Both the position numbers and the translations under genes were made by a program. The notes below the pieces were generated by a model. It had not been told where the DNA came from. It did no database searches and worked only from the letters and a program-made list of their open reading frames with translations. DNA of 64,000 nt from Myxococcus guangdongensis (lineage in GTDB: Bacteria > Myxococcota > Myxococcia > Myxococcales > Myxococcaceae): assembly GCF_024198255.1 (NCBI RefSeq), contig NZ_JAJVKW010000001.1, positions 744,001-808,000 of the forward strand, written 5' to 3'. Shown piece by piece: positions 16,263 to 25,996 of the stretch (positions within the stretch are counted from its first letter, which is position 1; each line of letters opens with the position of its first letter).

Positions 16263-18125
16263 ATGGCCCGCTATTCCATCGGCATCGACCTTGGCACCAC
16301 CCACTCGGCGGTGTCGTACTTCAATCTCGAGGACGGCAAGCCTCGGGGCCGCTCGCAGTCCATGCTGCCCATCCCGCAACTGACGGCGCCCGGTACCGTG
16401 GAGGCCCGTCCGCTCTTGCCCTCCTTCTTGTACCTGCCCGCGGCGCAGGAGTTCCCACCCGGGAGCCTCGCGCTGCCGTGGAACCCGGACGCGTCCTCGG
16501 TCATCGGCGAGCTGGCGCGCTCGCACGGGGCCAAGGTGCCCACGCGGCTGGTGTCCTCGCCCAAGAGCTGGCTGTCGCACCCGGGCGTGGACCGGCGCTC
16601 GCCGCTCTTGCCCTGGCAGGCGCCGGAGGACGTGCAGCGGGTGTCCCCGCTGGATGCGTCCGCCCGGTTCCTTCGCCACCTCAAGGAGGCGTGGGACTCC
16701 ACCTTCGCCCAGGGGCGCGAGGAGGCCGGCAACCAGCTGGCCCGTCAGGACGTCATCGTCACCGTCCCCGCCTCGTTCGACGCGGCGGCGCGCGAGCTGA
16801 CGCTGGAGGCGGCCAAGGCGGCGGGCATCGAACACCTCACCTTGTTGGAGGAGCCGCAGGCCGCGCTGTACGCGTGGCTGGAGGCGATGGGCGAGACGTT
16901 CCGCCAGCAGGTGAAGCCCGGCGAGGTCATCCTGGTGGTGGACGTGGGCGGCGGCACGTCCGACTTCTCCGTCATCACCGTGAAGGACCGGGACGGCGAG
17001 GTGGAGCTGCTGCGCGTGGCGGTGGGCGACCACATCCTGCTGGGCGGCGACAACATGGACCTGGCGCTGGCGCACACGCTCAACCAGCGCCTGGCGGCCG
17101 AGGGCAAGAAGCTGGACCCGTGGCAGTTCAACGCCCTCACCCATGGATGCCGGCAGGCGAAGGAGACGCTGTACGCGGACACCTCGCTGGACAAGGTGCC
17201 CATCTCCATCCCGGGCCGGGGCTCGTCGCTCATCGGCGGCACGCTGCGCACGGAGCTGACGCGCGAGGAGCTGGACCGGGTCCTCACCGACGGCTTCTTC
17301 CCGGTGACGCCGCTGGCGGAGCTGCCTCGCACCGCGCGGCGCACGGGCCTGGCGCAGATGGCGCTGCCCTACGCGCAGGACGCGGGCGTGTCGCGGCACC
17401 TGGCGGCCTTCCTCACCCGGCAGGCGCAGGCGCTGAAGTCCAGCCACGACGCGCCGGTGGACGTGGGCGACAAGTCCTTCCTGCACCCGACGGCGGTGCT
17501 CTTCAACGGTGGCGTCTTCAAGGCCGGGCCGCTCAAGGCGCGCGTCATGGAGGTGCTCAACCTGTGGCTGAGGGCGGACGGCGGCCAGCCGGCGAAGGAG
17601 CTGGAGGGCGCGGACCTGGACCTCTCGGTGGCGCGCGGCGCGGCGTATTACGGCTGGGTGCGCCAGGGGAACGGCCTGCGCATCCGCGGCGGCACGGCGC
17701 GCGCGTACTACGTGGGCGTGGAGTCGTCGATGCCGGCGGTGCCGGGCTTCGAGCCTCCGGTGAAGGCGCTGTGCGTGGCGCCCTTCGGCATGGAGGAGGG
17801 CACGCAGGCGGACGTGCCGCCGCAGGAGTTCGGGCTCGTCACGGGGGAGCCCACGAGCTTCCGCTTCTTCTCCTCGTCGATGCGGCGCGATGACCGCGTC
17901 GGAATGATGGTGGAGGACGTGGCGGACGAGCTGGCGAAGGGGGAGATGGAGGAGCTGGCCCCCATCGAGACCACCATGCCCGGACAGCCCGCGGCCTTCG
18001 GCGATTTGACGCCCGTCAACCTGCAGGCGGCGGTGACGGAGGTCGGGACGCTGGAGCTGCGGTGCCTGGAGAAAGGTGGCGACGGACGTTGGAAGCTGGA
18101 GCTCAACGTCCGCATGAAGGAGTAG
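16263..18125 (+). CDS. Hsp70-family protein, short form lacking the helical lid
   Basis: 620 residues from ATG 16263 (CAGGAG 10 bases upstream). The actin-like ATPase domain is complete: phosphate-1 GIDLGTTHSAVSYF, conserved TVPASFD and LLEEPQAALYAWL, phosphate-2 VVDVGGGTSDFSVI, adenosine region LFNGGVFKAGPL and GAAYYGWVRQG. After about residue 490 a divergent beta-type substrate region follows (FGLVTGEPTSFRFFSSS, NLQAAVTEVGTLEL), and the protein ends without DnaK's alpha-helical lid or EEVD-like tail. It is therefore not dnaK but a specialised Hsp70. Close paralogue of the next gene, which starts 25 bases downstream; one transcript is likely. Confidence 0.88.
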   Translation: MARYSIGIDLGTTHSAVSYFNLEDGKPRGRSQSMLPIPQLTAPGTVEARPLLPSFLYLPAAQEFPPGSLALPWNPDASSVIGELARSHGAKVPTRLVSSPKSWLSHPGVDRRSPLLPWQAPEDVQRVSPLDASARFLRHLKEAWDSTFAQGREEAGNQLARQDVIVTVPASFDAAARELTLEAAKAAGIEHLTLLEEPQAALYAWLEAMGETFRQQVKPGEVILVVDVGGGTSDFSVITVKDRDGEVELLRVAVGDHILLGGDNMDLALAHTLNQRLAAEGKKLDPWQFNALTHGCRQAKETLYADTSLDKVPISIPGRGSSLIGGTLRTELTREELDRVLTDGFFPVTPLAELPRTARRTGLAQMALPYAQDAGVSRHLAAFLTRQAQALKSSHDAPVDVGDKSFLHPTAVLFNGGVFKAGPLKARVMEVLNLWLRADGGQPAKELEGADLDLSVARGAAYYGWVRQGNGLRIRGGTARAYYVGVESSMPAVPGFEPPVKALCVAPFGMEEGTQADVPPQEFGLVTGEPTSFRFFSSSMRRDDRVGMMVEDVADELAKGEMEELAPIETTMPGQPAAFGDLTPVNLQAAVTEVGTLELRCLEKGGDGRWKLELNVRMKE

Positions 18126-18150
18126 AACGCCGACCGGCAACCGGAGGTGT

Positions 18151-20928
18151 ATGCGAATCGTCGGCATCGACCTGGGCACCACCCACTGCGCGGTGGCGTC
18201 CGTGGACCCCGCCCGGGGCGCGAGCGCGCCCGTGGAGGACTTCCCCGTCTCGCAGCTCGTCCGACAGGGGGAGGTGGCGCCGCGCGCGTTGCTTCCCTCC
18301 ACCGTGTACGTGCCCGCGGGCCACGAGCTGAGCGCGGAGTCGCTGCGCCTGCCCTGGGGCGATGACGGCGGGCCGTGGGTGGTGGGAGAGCTGGCGCGCT
18401 GGCAGGGCTCGCGCGTGCCGGGCCGGCTGATCGCCAGCGCCAAGAGCTGGCTGTGTCACCCGGGCGTGGACCGCTCCGCGCCCATCCTCCCGTGGGGCGC
18501 GCCGGCGGACGTGGCGAAGCTGTCCCCCGTGGACGCCAGCGCGCTCCTGCTCACGCACCTGGCGCGCGCGTGGGACTTCGCGCACCCGGAAGCGCCGCTG
18601 TCGCAGCAGGAGGTCGTCATCACGGTCCCCGCCTCGTTCGACGAGGCCGCGCGCGCGCTCACCGTGAGCGCCGCTCGCAAGGCGGGGCTGGAGAAGTTCA
18701 CGTTGTTGGAGGAGCCGCAGGCGGCCTTCTACGACTACACCGCGCGCCACCGCTCGGACCTGGAGCAGACGCTCTCGCACGTCCGGCTGGTGCTGGTGGT
18801 GGACGTGGGCGGCGGCACCACGGACTTCACGCTGGTGCACGCGGGGGTGTCGCCCGAGGGCCCCATGCTGCGGCGGCTCGCCGTGGGCGACCACCTGATG
18901 CTGGGGGGCGACAACATGGACGCGGCGCTGGCCCGGCGCGTGGAGGAGAAGCTCTTCTCCGACGGGCGGCGGCTGTCCGCCACGCAGTGGACGCAGGCCA
19001 TCCAGGCCGCGCGCACCGCGAAGGAGGCGCTGCTGGGCAAGGCGCCTCCGGAGAAGTACGGCGTGTCGCTCGTGGGCGAGGGCAGCCGGCTGTTGGGGGG
19101 CACGCTGTCCTCCGAGCTGTCTCGCGAGGAGGCGCACGCGCTGGTGCTGGATGGGTTCTTCCCGCGCACGCCGCCCACGGAGCGGCCTCGCCGGGCCGCG
19201 CGCATGGCGCTCCAGGAGCTGGGCCTGCCGTACGTGCAGGACGCGGCGGTGACGCGCCACCTGGCGGCGTTCCTCGCGCAGCACGCGGCGGCGGGCTTCG
19301 CGGCGCTGGGCGAGACGCCCGCGTTCGAGGGGGCCCTCCCCCGCCCCGACGCCATCCTGCTCAACGGCGGCGTCTTCAACTCGCCCTGGATTTCGGAGCG
19401 GCTGGTGGAGGCCGTCTCGGGGTGGTGGCCGGACGCGCCGCGCATCTCGCTGTTGCGCCACGAGTCGCTGGAGCTCGCGGTGGCGCGGGGCGCGGCGTAC
19501 TACGGACTGGTGCGGCGTGGGCATGGCCTGCGCATCGGCGGAGGCGCGGCGCGCGCGTACTACGTGGGCCTGCAGCGCCCCGCGGACAGCGCGGAGCAGC
19601 CCGCCCTGTGCCTCATCCCTCGCGGCTTCGAGGAGGGACAGAAGGTGGAGCTGGGCGAGCGCCCATTCACGCTCACCCTGGGCAGGCCCGTACAGTTCCA
19701 GCTCTACTCGACGACGAGCGACCGCATCGACAAGCCTGGAGACCTCGTGCCGCTGGCGGAGGACCTGAAGCCGCTGCCGCCCATCCACACGCTGCTCAAG
19801 GGGGCGGCGGGCAAGGTGGCGGAGGTGCCGGTGCACCTGCAGGCGGCGCTGACGGAGATTGGCACGCTGGAGCTGTACTGCGTCTCCGACGTCGCGGACG
19901 AGCGCTGGCGGCTGGAGTTCGAGCTGCGCGGCACGGGGGGCTCGCACGAGCTGACCGTCACCGAGTCCATGCCCGCGCGCTTCGTGGAGGCCAAGGACAA
20001 CATCGAGCGCGTCTACGGCAACAAGCCGCTGCCGTTGGGTCCCAAGGACGTGAAGCAGTTGGGGCGGACGTTGGAGAAGGCGCTGGGGCCGCGCGAGACG
20101 TGGCGAGTGCCAGTGCTGCGCGAGATGTGGAGCACGCTGTACGCGGGCGCCAGCAAGCGCCGTCGCACCGAGGACCACGAGCGTGTGTTCTACAGCCTCA
20201 CGGGCTTCTCGCTGCGCCCGGGCTTCGGCTATCCGCTGGATGGCTGGCGCGCGGAGCAGACCTTCAGCCTGTTCGACGCGCTGGTGCAGCACCACACGGA
20301 CAAGGCGGTGTGGACGGAGTTCTGGGTGATGTGGCGGCGCATCGCCGGTGGGTTGACGGAGGCGCGGCAGCAGAAGCTCTACGCGTATCTGCAGCCGCAC
20401 CTGTCGAGGAAAGTGCCACCCAACGCACCCGCCGCCGGCAAGCTCAAGGGCATCCAGCCCGAGGGGCTGGAGGAGATGGTGCGCACCGCGGCGTCACTTG
20501 AGCACCTGTCGCTTGGGGACAAGGCGGAGCTGGGCCGGTGGATCGCCGAGCGCCTGAAGGCCGAGGCGAAGTCCGGAGGCCCGTGGGCGTGGTCGCTGGG
20601 ACGACTGGGCGCGCGCGTGCCGCTCTACGGCAGCAGCCACAAGGTCGTGGACGTGGAGACGACCGAGGCGTGGCTGACGCTCTTGCTGGAGATGGACCTG
20701 CGCAAGATCGACGGGGCGCCGTTCGCGGCGGCGCAGCTGGCGCGGCTCACCGGGGACAGGACCCGGGACGTGGACCCGGCGCTGCGCGAGCGCGCGGCCC
20801 AGGCGCTCGTCGCGGCCAAGGCGTCCGAGACGTGGGTGCGGATGGTGCGCGAGGTCGTGGCGCTGGAGGCGGCGGACGAAGCGCGCGCGCTCGGCGACAC
20901 GCTGCCCGCGGGGCTCCGACTGTCCTGA
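18151..20928 (+). CDS. Hsp70-family protein with C-terminal DUF3731-type extension
   Basis: 925 residues from ATG 18151 (GGAGG 5 bases upstream). N-terminal actin-like ATPase with phosphate-1 GIDLGTTHCAVASV, VTVPASFDEAAR, LLEEPQAAFYDY, phosphate-2 VVDVGGGTTDFTLV and adenosine LLNGGVFNSPWI. A beta substrate-like region (about 480-590) ends NLQAALTEIGTLELY-like, parallel to its paralogue. The last 330 residues (from about HERVFYSLTGFSLRPGFGYP) are an all-helical extension with ALVQHHTDKAVWTEFWVMWR, matching the DUF3731 type and absent from DnaK. Tandem duplication plus domain gain is the simplest history. No DnaJ or GrpE gene is nearby. Converges on the zinc-ribbon gene across a repeat-bearing spacer. 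Confidence 0.88.
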   Translation: MRIVGIDLGTTHCAVASVDPARGASAPVEDFPVSQLVRQGEVAPRALLPSTVYVPAGHELSAESLRLPWGDDGGPWVVGELARWQGSRVPGRLIASAKSWLCHPGVDRSAPILPWGAPADVAKLSPVDASALLLTHLARAWDFAHPEAPLSQQEVVITVPASFDEAARALTVSAARKAGLEKFTLLEEPQAAFYDYTARHRSDLEQTLSHVRLVLVVDVGGGTTDFTLVHAGVSPEGPMLRRLAVGDHLMLGGDNMDAALARRVEEKLFSDGRRLSATQWTQAIQAARTAKEALLGKAPPEKYGVSLVGEGSRLLGGTLSSELSREEAHALVLDGFFPRTPPTERPRRAARMALQELGLPYVQDAAVTRHLAAFLAQHAAAGFAALGETPAFEGALPRPDAILLNGGVFNSPWISERLVEAVSGWWPDAPRISLLRHESLELAVARGAAYYGLVRRGHGLRIGGGAARAYYVGLQRPADSAEQPALCLIPRGFEEGQKVELGERPFTLTLGRPVQFQLYSTTSDRIDKPGDLVPLAEDLKPLPPIHTLLKGAAGKVAEVPVHLQAALTEIGTLELYCVSDVADERWRLEFELRGTGGSHELTVTESMPARFVEAKDNIERVYGNKPLPLGPKDVKQLGRTLEKALGPRETWRVPVLREMWSTLYAGASKRRRTEDHERVFYSLTGFSLRPGFGYPLDGWRAEQTFSLFDALVQHHTDKAVWTEFWVMWRRIAGGLTEARQQKLYAYLQPHLSRKVPPNAPAAGKLKGIQPEGLEEMVRTAASLEHLSLGDKAELGRWIAERLKAEAKSGGPWAWSLGRLGARVPLYGSSHKVVDVETTEAWLTLLLEMDLRKIDGAPFAAAQLARLTGDRTRDVDPALRERAAQALVAAKASETWVRMVREVVALEAADEARALGDTLPAGLRLS

Positions 20929-20960
20929 ATGAAGGGGCGGCTCCACGGGGCACCGAGCCC

Positions 20961-21135
20961 CGTGTGAGCCGAAAGCGCCCTCACGGGTCGGTGCAGCGCA
21001 CGCGACCTCGCGGGAGTCACACTTCGAGACTTCGACGAACGCTCAAGCCGCGTGAGCCAAGAGGCCTCCCCTGAGGGTCGGTGCGGGGCACGCGACCTCG
21101 TGGGAGTCTTCGCTGGAGCCTCGACGAGGCGATCA
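20961..21135. repeat. Imperfect 90-base tandem repeat, two copies
   Basis: Copy 1 (about 20961-21048) and copy 2 (about 21051-21135) share GTGAGCC, GGGTCGGTGC, GCACGCGACCTCG, GGGAGTC and TCGACGA in the same order. The anchor GGGTCGGTGC starts at 20985 and again at 21075. The second copy runs into the last codon of the zinc-ribbon gene. Origin unknown. Confidence 0.6.
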
Positions 21136-21525
21136 GCCCCGGACGGCCGGGAGCACGTCGGCCGAGGCGGGCTCGGCGACGGCCTTGGGCGCGGCGCGCT
21201 CGACGACCTGGAGCACCGGCGCGGGCTCGGAAGGCGCGGCGGCCTCACCCTTGCCCGCCTTGGGCTTCTTGGTCCCCGCGCCCGAGCGGCACGTGCGGCA
21301 CCAGGGCTGGTTCCGGATGGCACCGTCCGCCATCTTCCGCAGCCCGAACTGGGCCAACGGCTTCAGGGTGCGGCACTTGATGCACATCAACGAGATGAGG
21401 ACCTCGTGACCATCCGCGTCGTAGACAGCGGACTTGCGCCGCTTGCGCGGCTGCGGTTGCCCCGGGTCACGCGGCTTCGCCTTCTCCGGCGGCGGCGGCA
21501 TCATCGGGGTCACTTTGTAGAGCAT
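21133..21525 (-). CDS. Small zinc-ribbon protein with basic and Ala/Pro-rich flanks
   Basis: 130 residues from ATG 21525 (GGGAGGG upstream on the minus strand). The centre holds CIKCRTLKPLAQFGLRK and CRTCR: two CxxC knuckles about 30 residues apart, a treble-clef/zinc-ribbon layout like the metal knuckle found next to HNH nucleases, but no HNH residues are present. A basic patch (QPRKRRKS) precedes it, suitable for nucleic-acid contact. The tail is Ala/Pro/Glu-rich and probably disordered. Function unknown; a DNA/RNA-binding regulator is a guess. Preceded by a 224-base spacer with an inverted repeat. Confidence 0.7.
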   Translation of the reverse strand: MLYKVTPMMPPPPEKAKPRDPGQPQPRKRRKSAVYDADGHEVLISLMCIKCRTLKPLAQFGLRKMADGAIRNQPWCRTCRSGAGTKKPKAGKGEAAAPSEPAPVLQVVERAAPKAVAEPASADVLPAVRG

Positions 21526-21639
21526 GTCAGTCCCTCCCGCTCTCGGGGGCCCTCGCACGCAGTCCCTGATGGGGCCACCTCGGCACGGGCACTCGCGAGA
21601 CATAGAGTAAGGCCCCTTCCTCCCGTTGAAAACTGATCC

Positions 21640-21743
21640 CAGGCCGAAAATTCGGCCCGGGAGCGTTTTCATCGAAGTTTCCAAGGGTTGGACGAGCCCG
21701 TTCACTCCCAGCGGATCAACCCCCGGGCGAATTTTCAGCCCTG
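21640..21743. repeat. 22-base imperfect inverted repeat with GAAAATTC cores
   Basis: Left arm 21640-21661 and the reverse complement of right arm 21722-21743 align as CAGG-C-C/T-GAAAATTCG-CCCGGG with about 19 matches. Each arm can also fold on itself (left arm GGCCGAA-AA-TTCGGCC). It lies between the nucleotidase stop and the zinc-ribbon start, so it may act as terminator, operator or both. Confidence 0.5.
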
Positions 21744-21749
21744 GCTCCC

Positions 21750-23543
21750 TCAACGCGAGGCGGTGGGACACAACTCCGCGACACCGCTGTAGCGCACCCG
21801 TCCCAGGGCCGGCGTGGGCAGGACGCCCCCATGGGAACGGCCGTAGGCGATCAACGCCTCGCGCAGGTCCATTCCCTGGAACGGGGCCAGCTCCGCGCGC
21901 TCGGGCGGCAACGGCCGCGTCACGCCCTCCACCCCGTCCCCGCCCCGCGCGAGGAAGTCCGGCACCGCCACCCGGTAGCGCCGCTCCGCGACCAGGGGCG
22001 CTCCCCCCTCCAACGTCACGGACAGCAGTCGCCCCGGTCCCGGGCAGCGCGCCAGCGTCAGCTCCAGCCCGGACACCGCGAACACCGCCCCGCGCTCCAC
22101 GCCGTGCGCCAGCTTCAAGAGGTGCACGAGCTCCGTGCCGGAGAGCGTCAGCACCGCCACCGTGTTGTCGAAGGGCAGCGCCTGGTAGACGTGGCCGAAG
22201 GACAGCGTCCCACCCGGCAGGTCCGCGCGGATGCCACCGGGGTTCATCACCGCGGCGTCCGCGCCCACCGCCTCGCGCAGCGCGTCCGCGACGAGGTTGC
22301 CCAGCGCCCCCTCCTCCGTGAAGCCCCGGGCCAGCGGCGACGTGCACGACACGCCCGCCTCCCGCCGCTGCGCCGCGTCCACCTCCGCCAGCGTGGGCGC
22401 GAGCAACGCCTCCACGTCCGAGTCCGGCCGCACCTCGGCGCCCAGGAACCTCGACGGCACCAGCTTCACCTCGGCGCGCTCGCGCAGCCTGCGGCCATCG
22501 CAGTCCCCGTGGACCGCATCCACCTGAGCGCACAGGGGAATCGCGGCCTGGATGCGGGTGAGCGACGGCTCCACGCGTCGGCGGACCGGGTCCACGAACA
22601 GCTCCACCACCCCCACCGAACGCGCCTGCCCGGTCGTCTCGATGACGGGCACGCCCTGGATGAAGTGGCCCATCACCTGGTGCGTGTGCCCGGCGACCAC
22701 CGCGTCCAGCGTGCCCGGAGGCAGCGCGGCCAGCATGTCGACAATCTCCGCGTCACCACGCTCGCAGCTCGCGGTGTCACGCGGATTCGACAGGTCCGGG
22801 CAATGCCCCCCCGCGTGCGCCACCGCCACCACCACGTCCGCGCCGCGCGCTCGCAGGGAGCGAGAGGCCTCCAGCGCCGAGGACGCCAGCGGCAGGAACC
22901 GCAGGGAGCCGACGTTGGCGGGGTTGGTGACGCTCGGCGTGGACTCCGTGGTGAGCCCCAGCACGCCCACGCGCACGCCCTTCACGGTGAGCAGGTGCGT
23001 GCCGTCATTGCCGAGCCACGCGGGCGTCTTGCCCGTGGCCGCGTCCCGGAGATTGGCGGACAGCAGCGGGAAGCGCGCCTGCCTCACCCGGGCCTTCAGC
23101 GCACCGAGCGGGTCCTCCTCCGGATTCGACGCCATCGGCGAGGCGCCCACCGGGCCGTAGTCGAACTCGTGGTTGCCGATGGCCGCCGCGGTGAAGCCCA
23201 GGTGGTTGTAGACGTCCACCACCACGGCGCCCTCGGTGAGGTTGGAGGCCAGCGTCCCCTGGAAGAGGTCCCCACCATCCAGCAGCAGCACACCGTCCGG
23301 GTTGTCCGCGCGCAGCCGAGCGACATACGCGGCGAGGGTGGCGGCGCCGCCCTCCTCCACCACGCGCCCGTCGGCGAGCCGCGTGCGGTGTGGCTCCACG
23401 TTGCCATGGAAGTCGTTGAGCCCCACCAGGGTGAGCCGCACGGGCTCGGCCGGGGACGCGGAGGGCGTCGGGGTGGCGGGTGTGCCAGCACAGGCGGCGG
23501 CACAGGTCGCGAGCGCGACGAGGAAGGGACGCGGTGAACGCAT
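21750..23543 (-). CDS. Secreted 5'-nucleotidase / UDP-sugar hydrolase family protein
   Basis: 597 residues from ATG 23543. The signal peptide (RPFLVALATCAAACAG) has a weak lipobox. Calcineurin-like metallophosphoesterase domain: LNDFHGN (D-x-H), GGDLFQG, GNHEFDYG, AVAHAGGHCPDL and AGHTHQVMGH supply the dinuclear-metal ligands. The C-terminal 5'-nucleotidase domain shows EEGALGNLVADALREA, AVMNPGGIRADLPGG and YQALPFDNTV, the nucleoside-binding parts. It would release phosphate from nucleotides outside the cytoplasm. It follows the phytase-like gene by 45 bases on the same strand, so both phosphate-scavenging enzymes probably share a transcript. Confidence 0.9.
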   Translation of the reverse strand: MRSPRPFLVALATCAAACAGTPATPTPSASPAEPVRLTLVGLNDFHGNVEPHRTRLADGRVVEEGGAATLAAYVARLRADNPDGVLLLDGGDLFQGTLASNLTEGAVVVDVYNHLGFTAAAIGNHEFDYGPVGASPMASNPEEDPLGALKARVRQARFPLLSANLRDAATGKTPAWLGNDGTHLLTVKGVRVGVLGLTTESTPSVTNPANVGSLRFLPLASSALEASRSLRARGADVVVAVAHAGGHCPDLSNPRDTASCERGDAEIVDMLAALPPGTLDAVVAGHTHQVMGHFIQGVPVIETTGQARSVGVVELFVDPVRRRVEPSLTRIQAAIPLCAQVDAVHGDCDGRRLRERAEVKLVPSRFLGAEVRPDSDVEALLAPTLAEVDAAQRREAGVSCTSPLARGFTEEGALGNLVADALREAVGADAAVMNPGGIRADLPGGTLSFGHVYQALPFDNTVAVLTLSGTELVHLLKLAHGVERGAVFAVSGLELTLARCPGPGRLLSVTLEGGAPLVAERRYRVAVPDFLARGGDGVEGVTRPLPPERAELAPFQGMDLREALIAYGRSHGGVLPTPALGRVRYSGVAELCPTASR

Positions 23544-23588
23544 GAGCGTCCGCACTTCACCCCGCCGCGCGCCGTGATTCAACGCGCT

Positions 23589-24881
23589 TCAGCGCTCGCG
23601 GCGACGGCGCACCGACAGGCCCAGGGCCAGCAGCCCGAACAGCACGCTGCCAGGCACCGACGCGGAGGCGCACGTGCAACCCGACCCATCGTCCGAGTCG
23701 CCTGGGATGCCACCCCCTCCCGGGATGCCCGGCCCGGGCCCACCGCCCCCACCTCCACCGCCGTCCGAGCCCGCGTCGGAGCCGCCATCCGTGCCGCCGT
23801 CCCCCTGCGAGGGTCGCGTGTCGATGCGCAGGGGCGGCGTGAAGGCCTGCGCCACCTTGTCCCAACCCACCAGCTTCAGGTTCTGCAGGTTGCTGTTGTT
23901 GGAGTCCTGCGCGACGAACAGGCCATCGAGGAACTCGGGGCCCACCGGCCGCGCGGACACCGCCAGCGCGAGCGGCGACTCCACCGCGCCGATGCCACCA
24001 TCCCCCGCCACCATCTGGAACGACCCCAGGAAGGCGTACGTGCGGCGGTCCAACACGCCGAACGAGTTGGAGTCCGTATCCGCCGCCAGCAGGTAGCCCT
24101 GCGCGTTGGCCCCGCGGTACAGCGCGAGCCGGTTGACGGTGCCGGACAGGTCACGGTTCGAGCCCGTCAGCGAGGCGACCTCGGTGCGACTGCTGCCACC
24201 GTCGGGCTCCGCGCTGTAGCGCCAGATGGCCACGCCGGACTGGACCACGTAGACGTAGCCCAGCTCCTCGTCCGCCACGAGCCCGGTGATGGCGCCACCC
24301 ACGGCCAACGCATCGCGCGCCAGGGTGGCCGACATCCCGCCGTCCTCACCGGACAACTCGAACTGCTGGAGCGTGCCGGACGGGTTGCCCGCGAACACGA
24401 AGAACCGACCGGAGGTGGGGCTGCGATAGAGCGCCACGCTGGTGAACTGCGTGCTGTTGTTGACGAGCGGCGCCAGGTTGATGCGCTCCACCTTGTTGTT
24501 CGCGCGCTGACCATCCACGCGGTAGGCCGACAACCCGTTGACACTGTTCGCCGTCACCGCGAGCGACAGGGTGTCGTTGCCCAGCCGGAAGCCGTCCCGC
24601 AGCGAGATGCTCAGCGTGGGTCCGTCGAACTCCGACTCCACCTGTTGACCATTCAACCCGAAGGTGAAGAGCCCGGAGTTGGCATTGTCATACGCCGTCA
24701 AGAGCAGGCTGTCGGCGCCGCCATCCGCGCTCCCGACCCAGATGGCGACGTCGCGCAGGGTCGCTCCGCTGGCGCCAGGGTCCGGAGTCGTCTGACGGAC
24801 CGGGGACACCCGCACGGGCTGGGCGAAGGCGGTCGCTCCACTGAGGAGCGCCGCCAGGGCGAGGATGAGAGGGTGACGCAT
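23589..24881 (-). CDS. Phytase-like beta-propeller protein with MYXO-CTERM tail
   Basis: 430 residues from ATG 24881. Signal peptide (RHPLILALAALLSGATAFAQ), then a six-bladed propeller-like region resembling beta-propeller phytases: DVAIWVGSADGGADSLLLTA, GLFTFGLNGQQVE, LSAYRVDGQ, YVVQSGVAIWRYSAEPDGG, GLFVAQDSNN. A Gly/Asp/Ser linker (about 350-395) leads to the MYXO-CTERM sorting signal: a GCTC motif, hydrophobic segment SVLFGLLALGLSV and RRRRER end. In the known myxosortase route the Cys is processed and the protein is displayed on the surface. Matches the idea of a myxosortase-dependent phytase-like phosphatase. Phosphatase activity is inferred from fold resemblance. Confidence 0.85.
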   Translation of the reverse strand: MRHPLILALAALLSGATAFAQPVRVSPVRQTTPDPGASGATLRDVAIWVGSADGGADSLLLTAYDNANSGLFTFGLNGQQVESEFDGPTLSISLRDGFRLGNDTLSLAVTANSVNGLSAYRVDGQRANNKVERINLAPLVNNSTQFTSVALYRSPTSGRFFVFAGNPSGTLQQFELSGEDGGMSATLARDALAVGGAITGLVADEELGYVYVVQSGVAIWRYSAEPDGGSSRTEVASLTGSNRDLSGTVNRLALYRGANAQGYLLAADTDSNSFGVLDRRTYAFLGSFQMVAGDGGIGAVESPLALAVSARPVGPEFLDGLFVAQDSNNSNLQNLKLVGWDKVAQAFTPPLRIDTRPSQGDGGTDGGSDAGSDGGGGGGGGPGPGIPGGGGIPGDSDDGSGCTCASASVPGSVLFGLLALGLSVRRRRER

Positions 24882-24913
24882 GACCAGGCTCCAGGCAGGT
24901 GGGTCCGTCGTAA

Positions 24914-25996
<1,083 letters not shown>

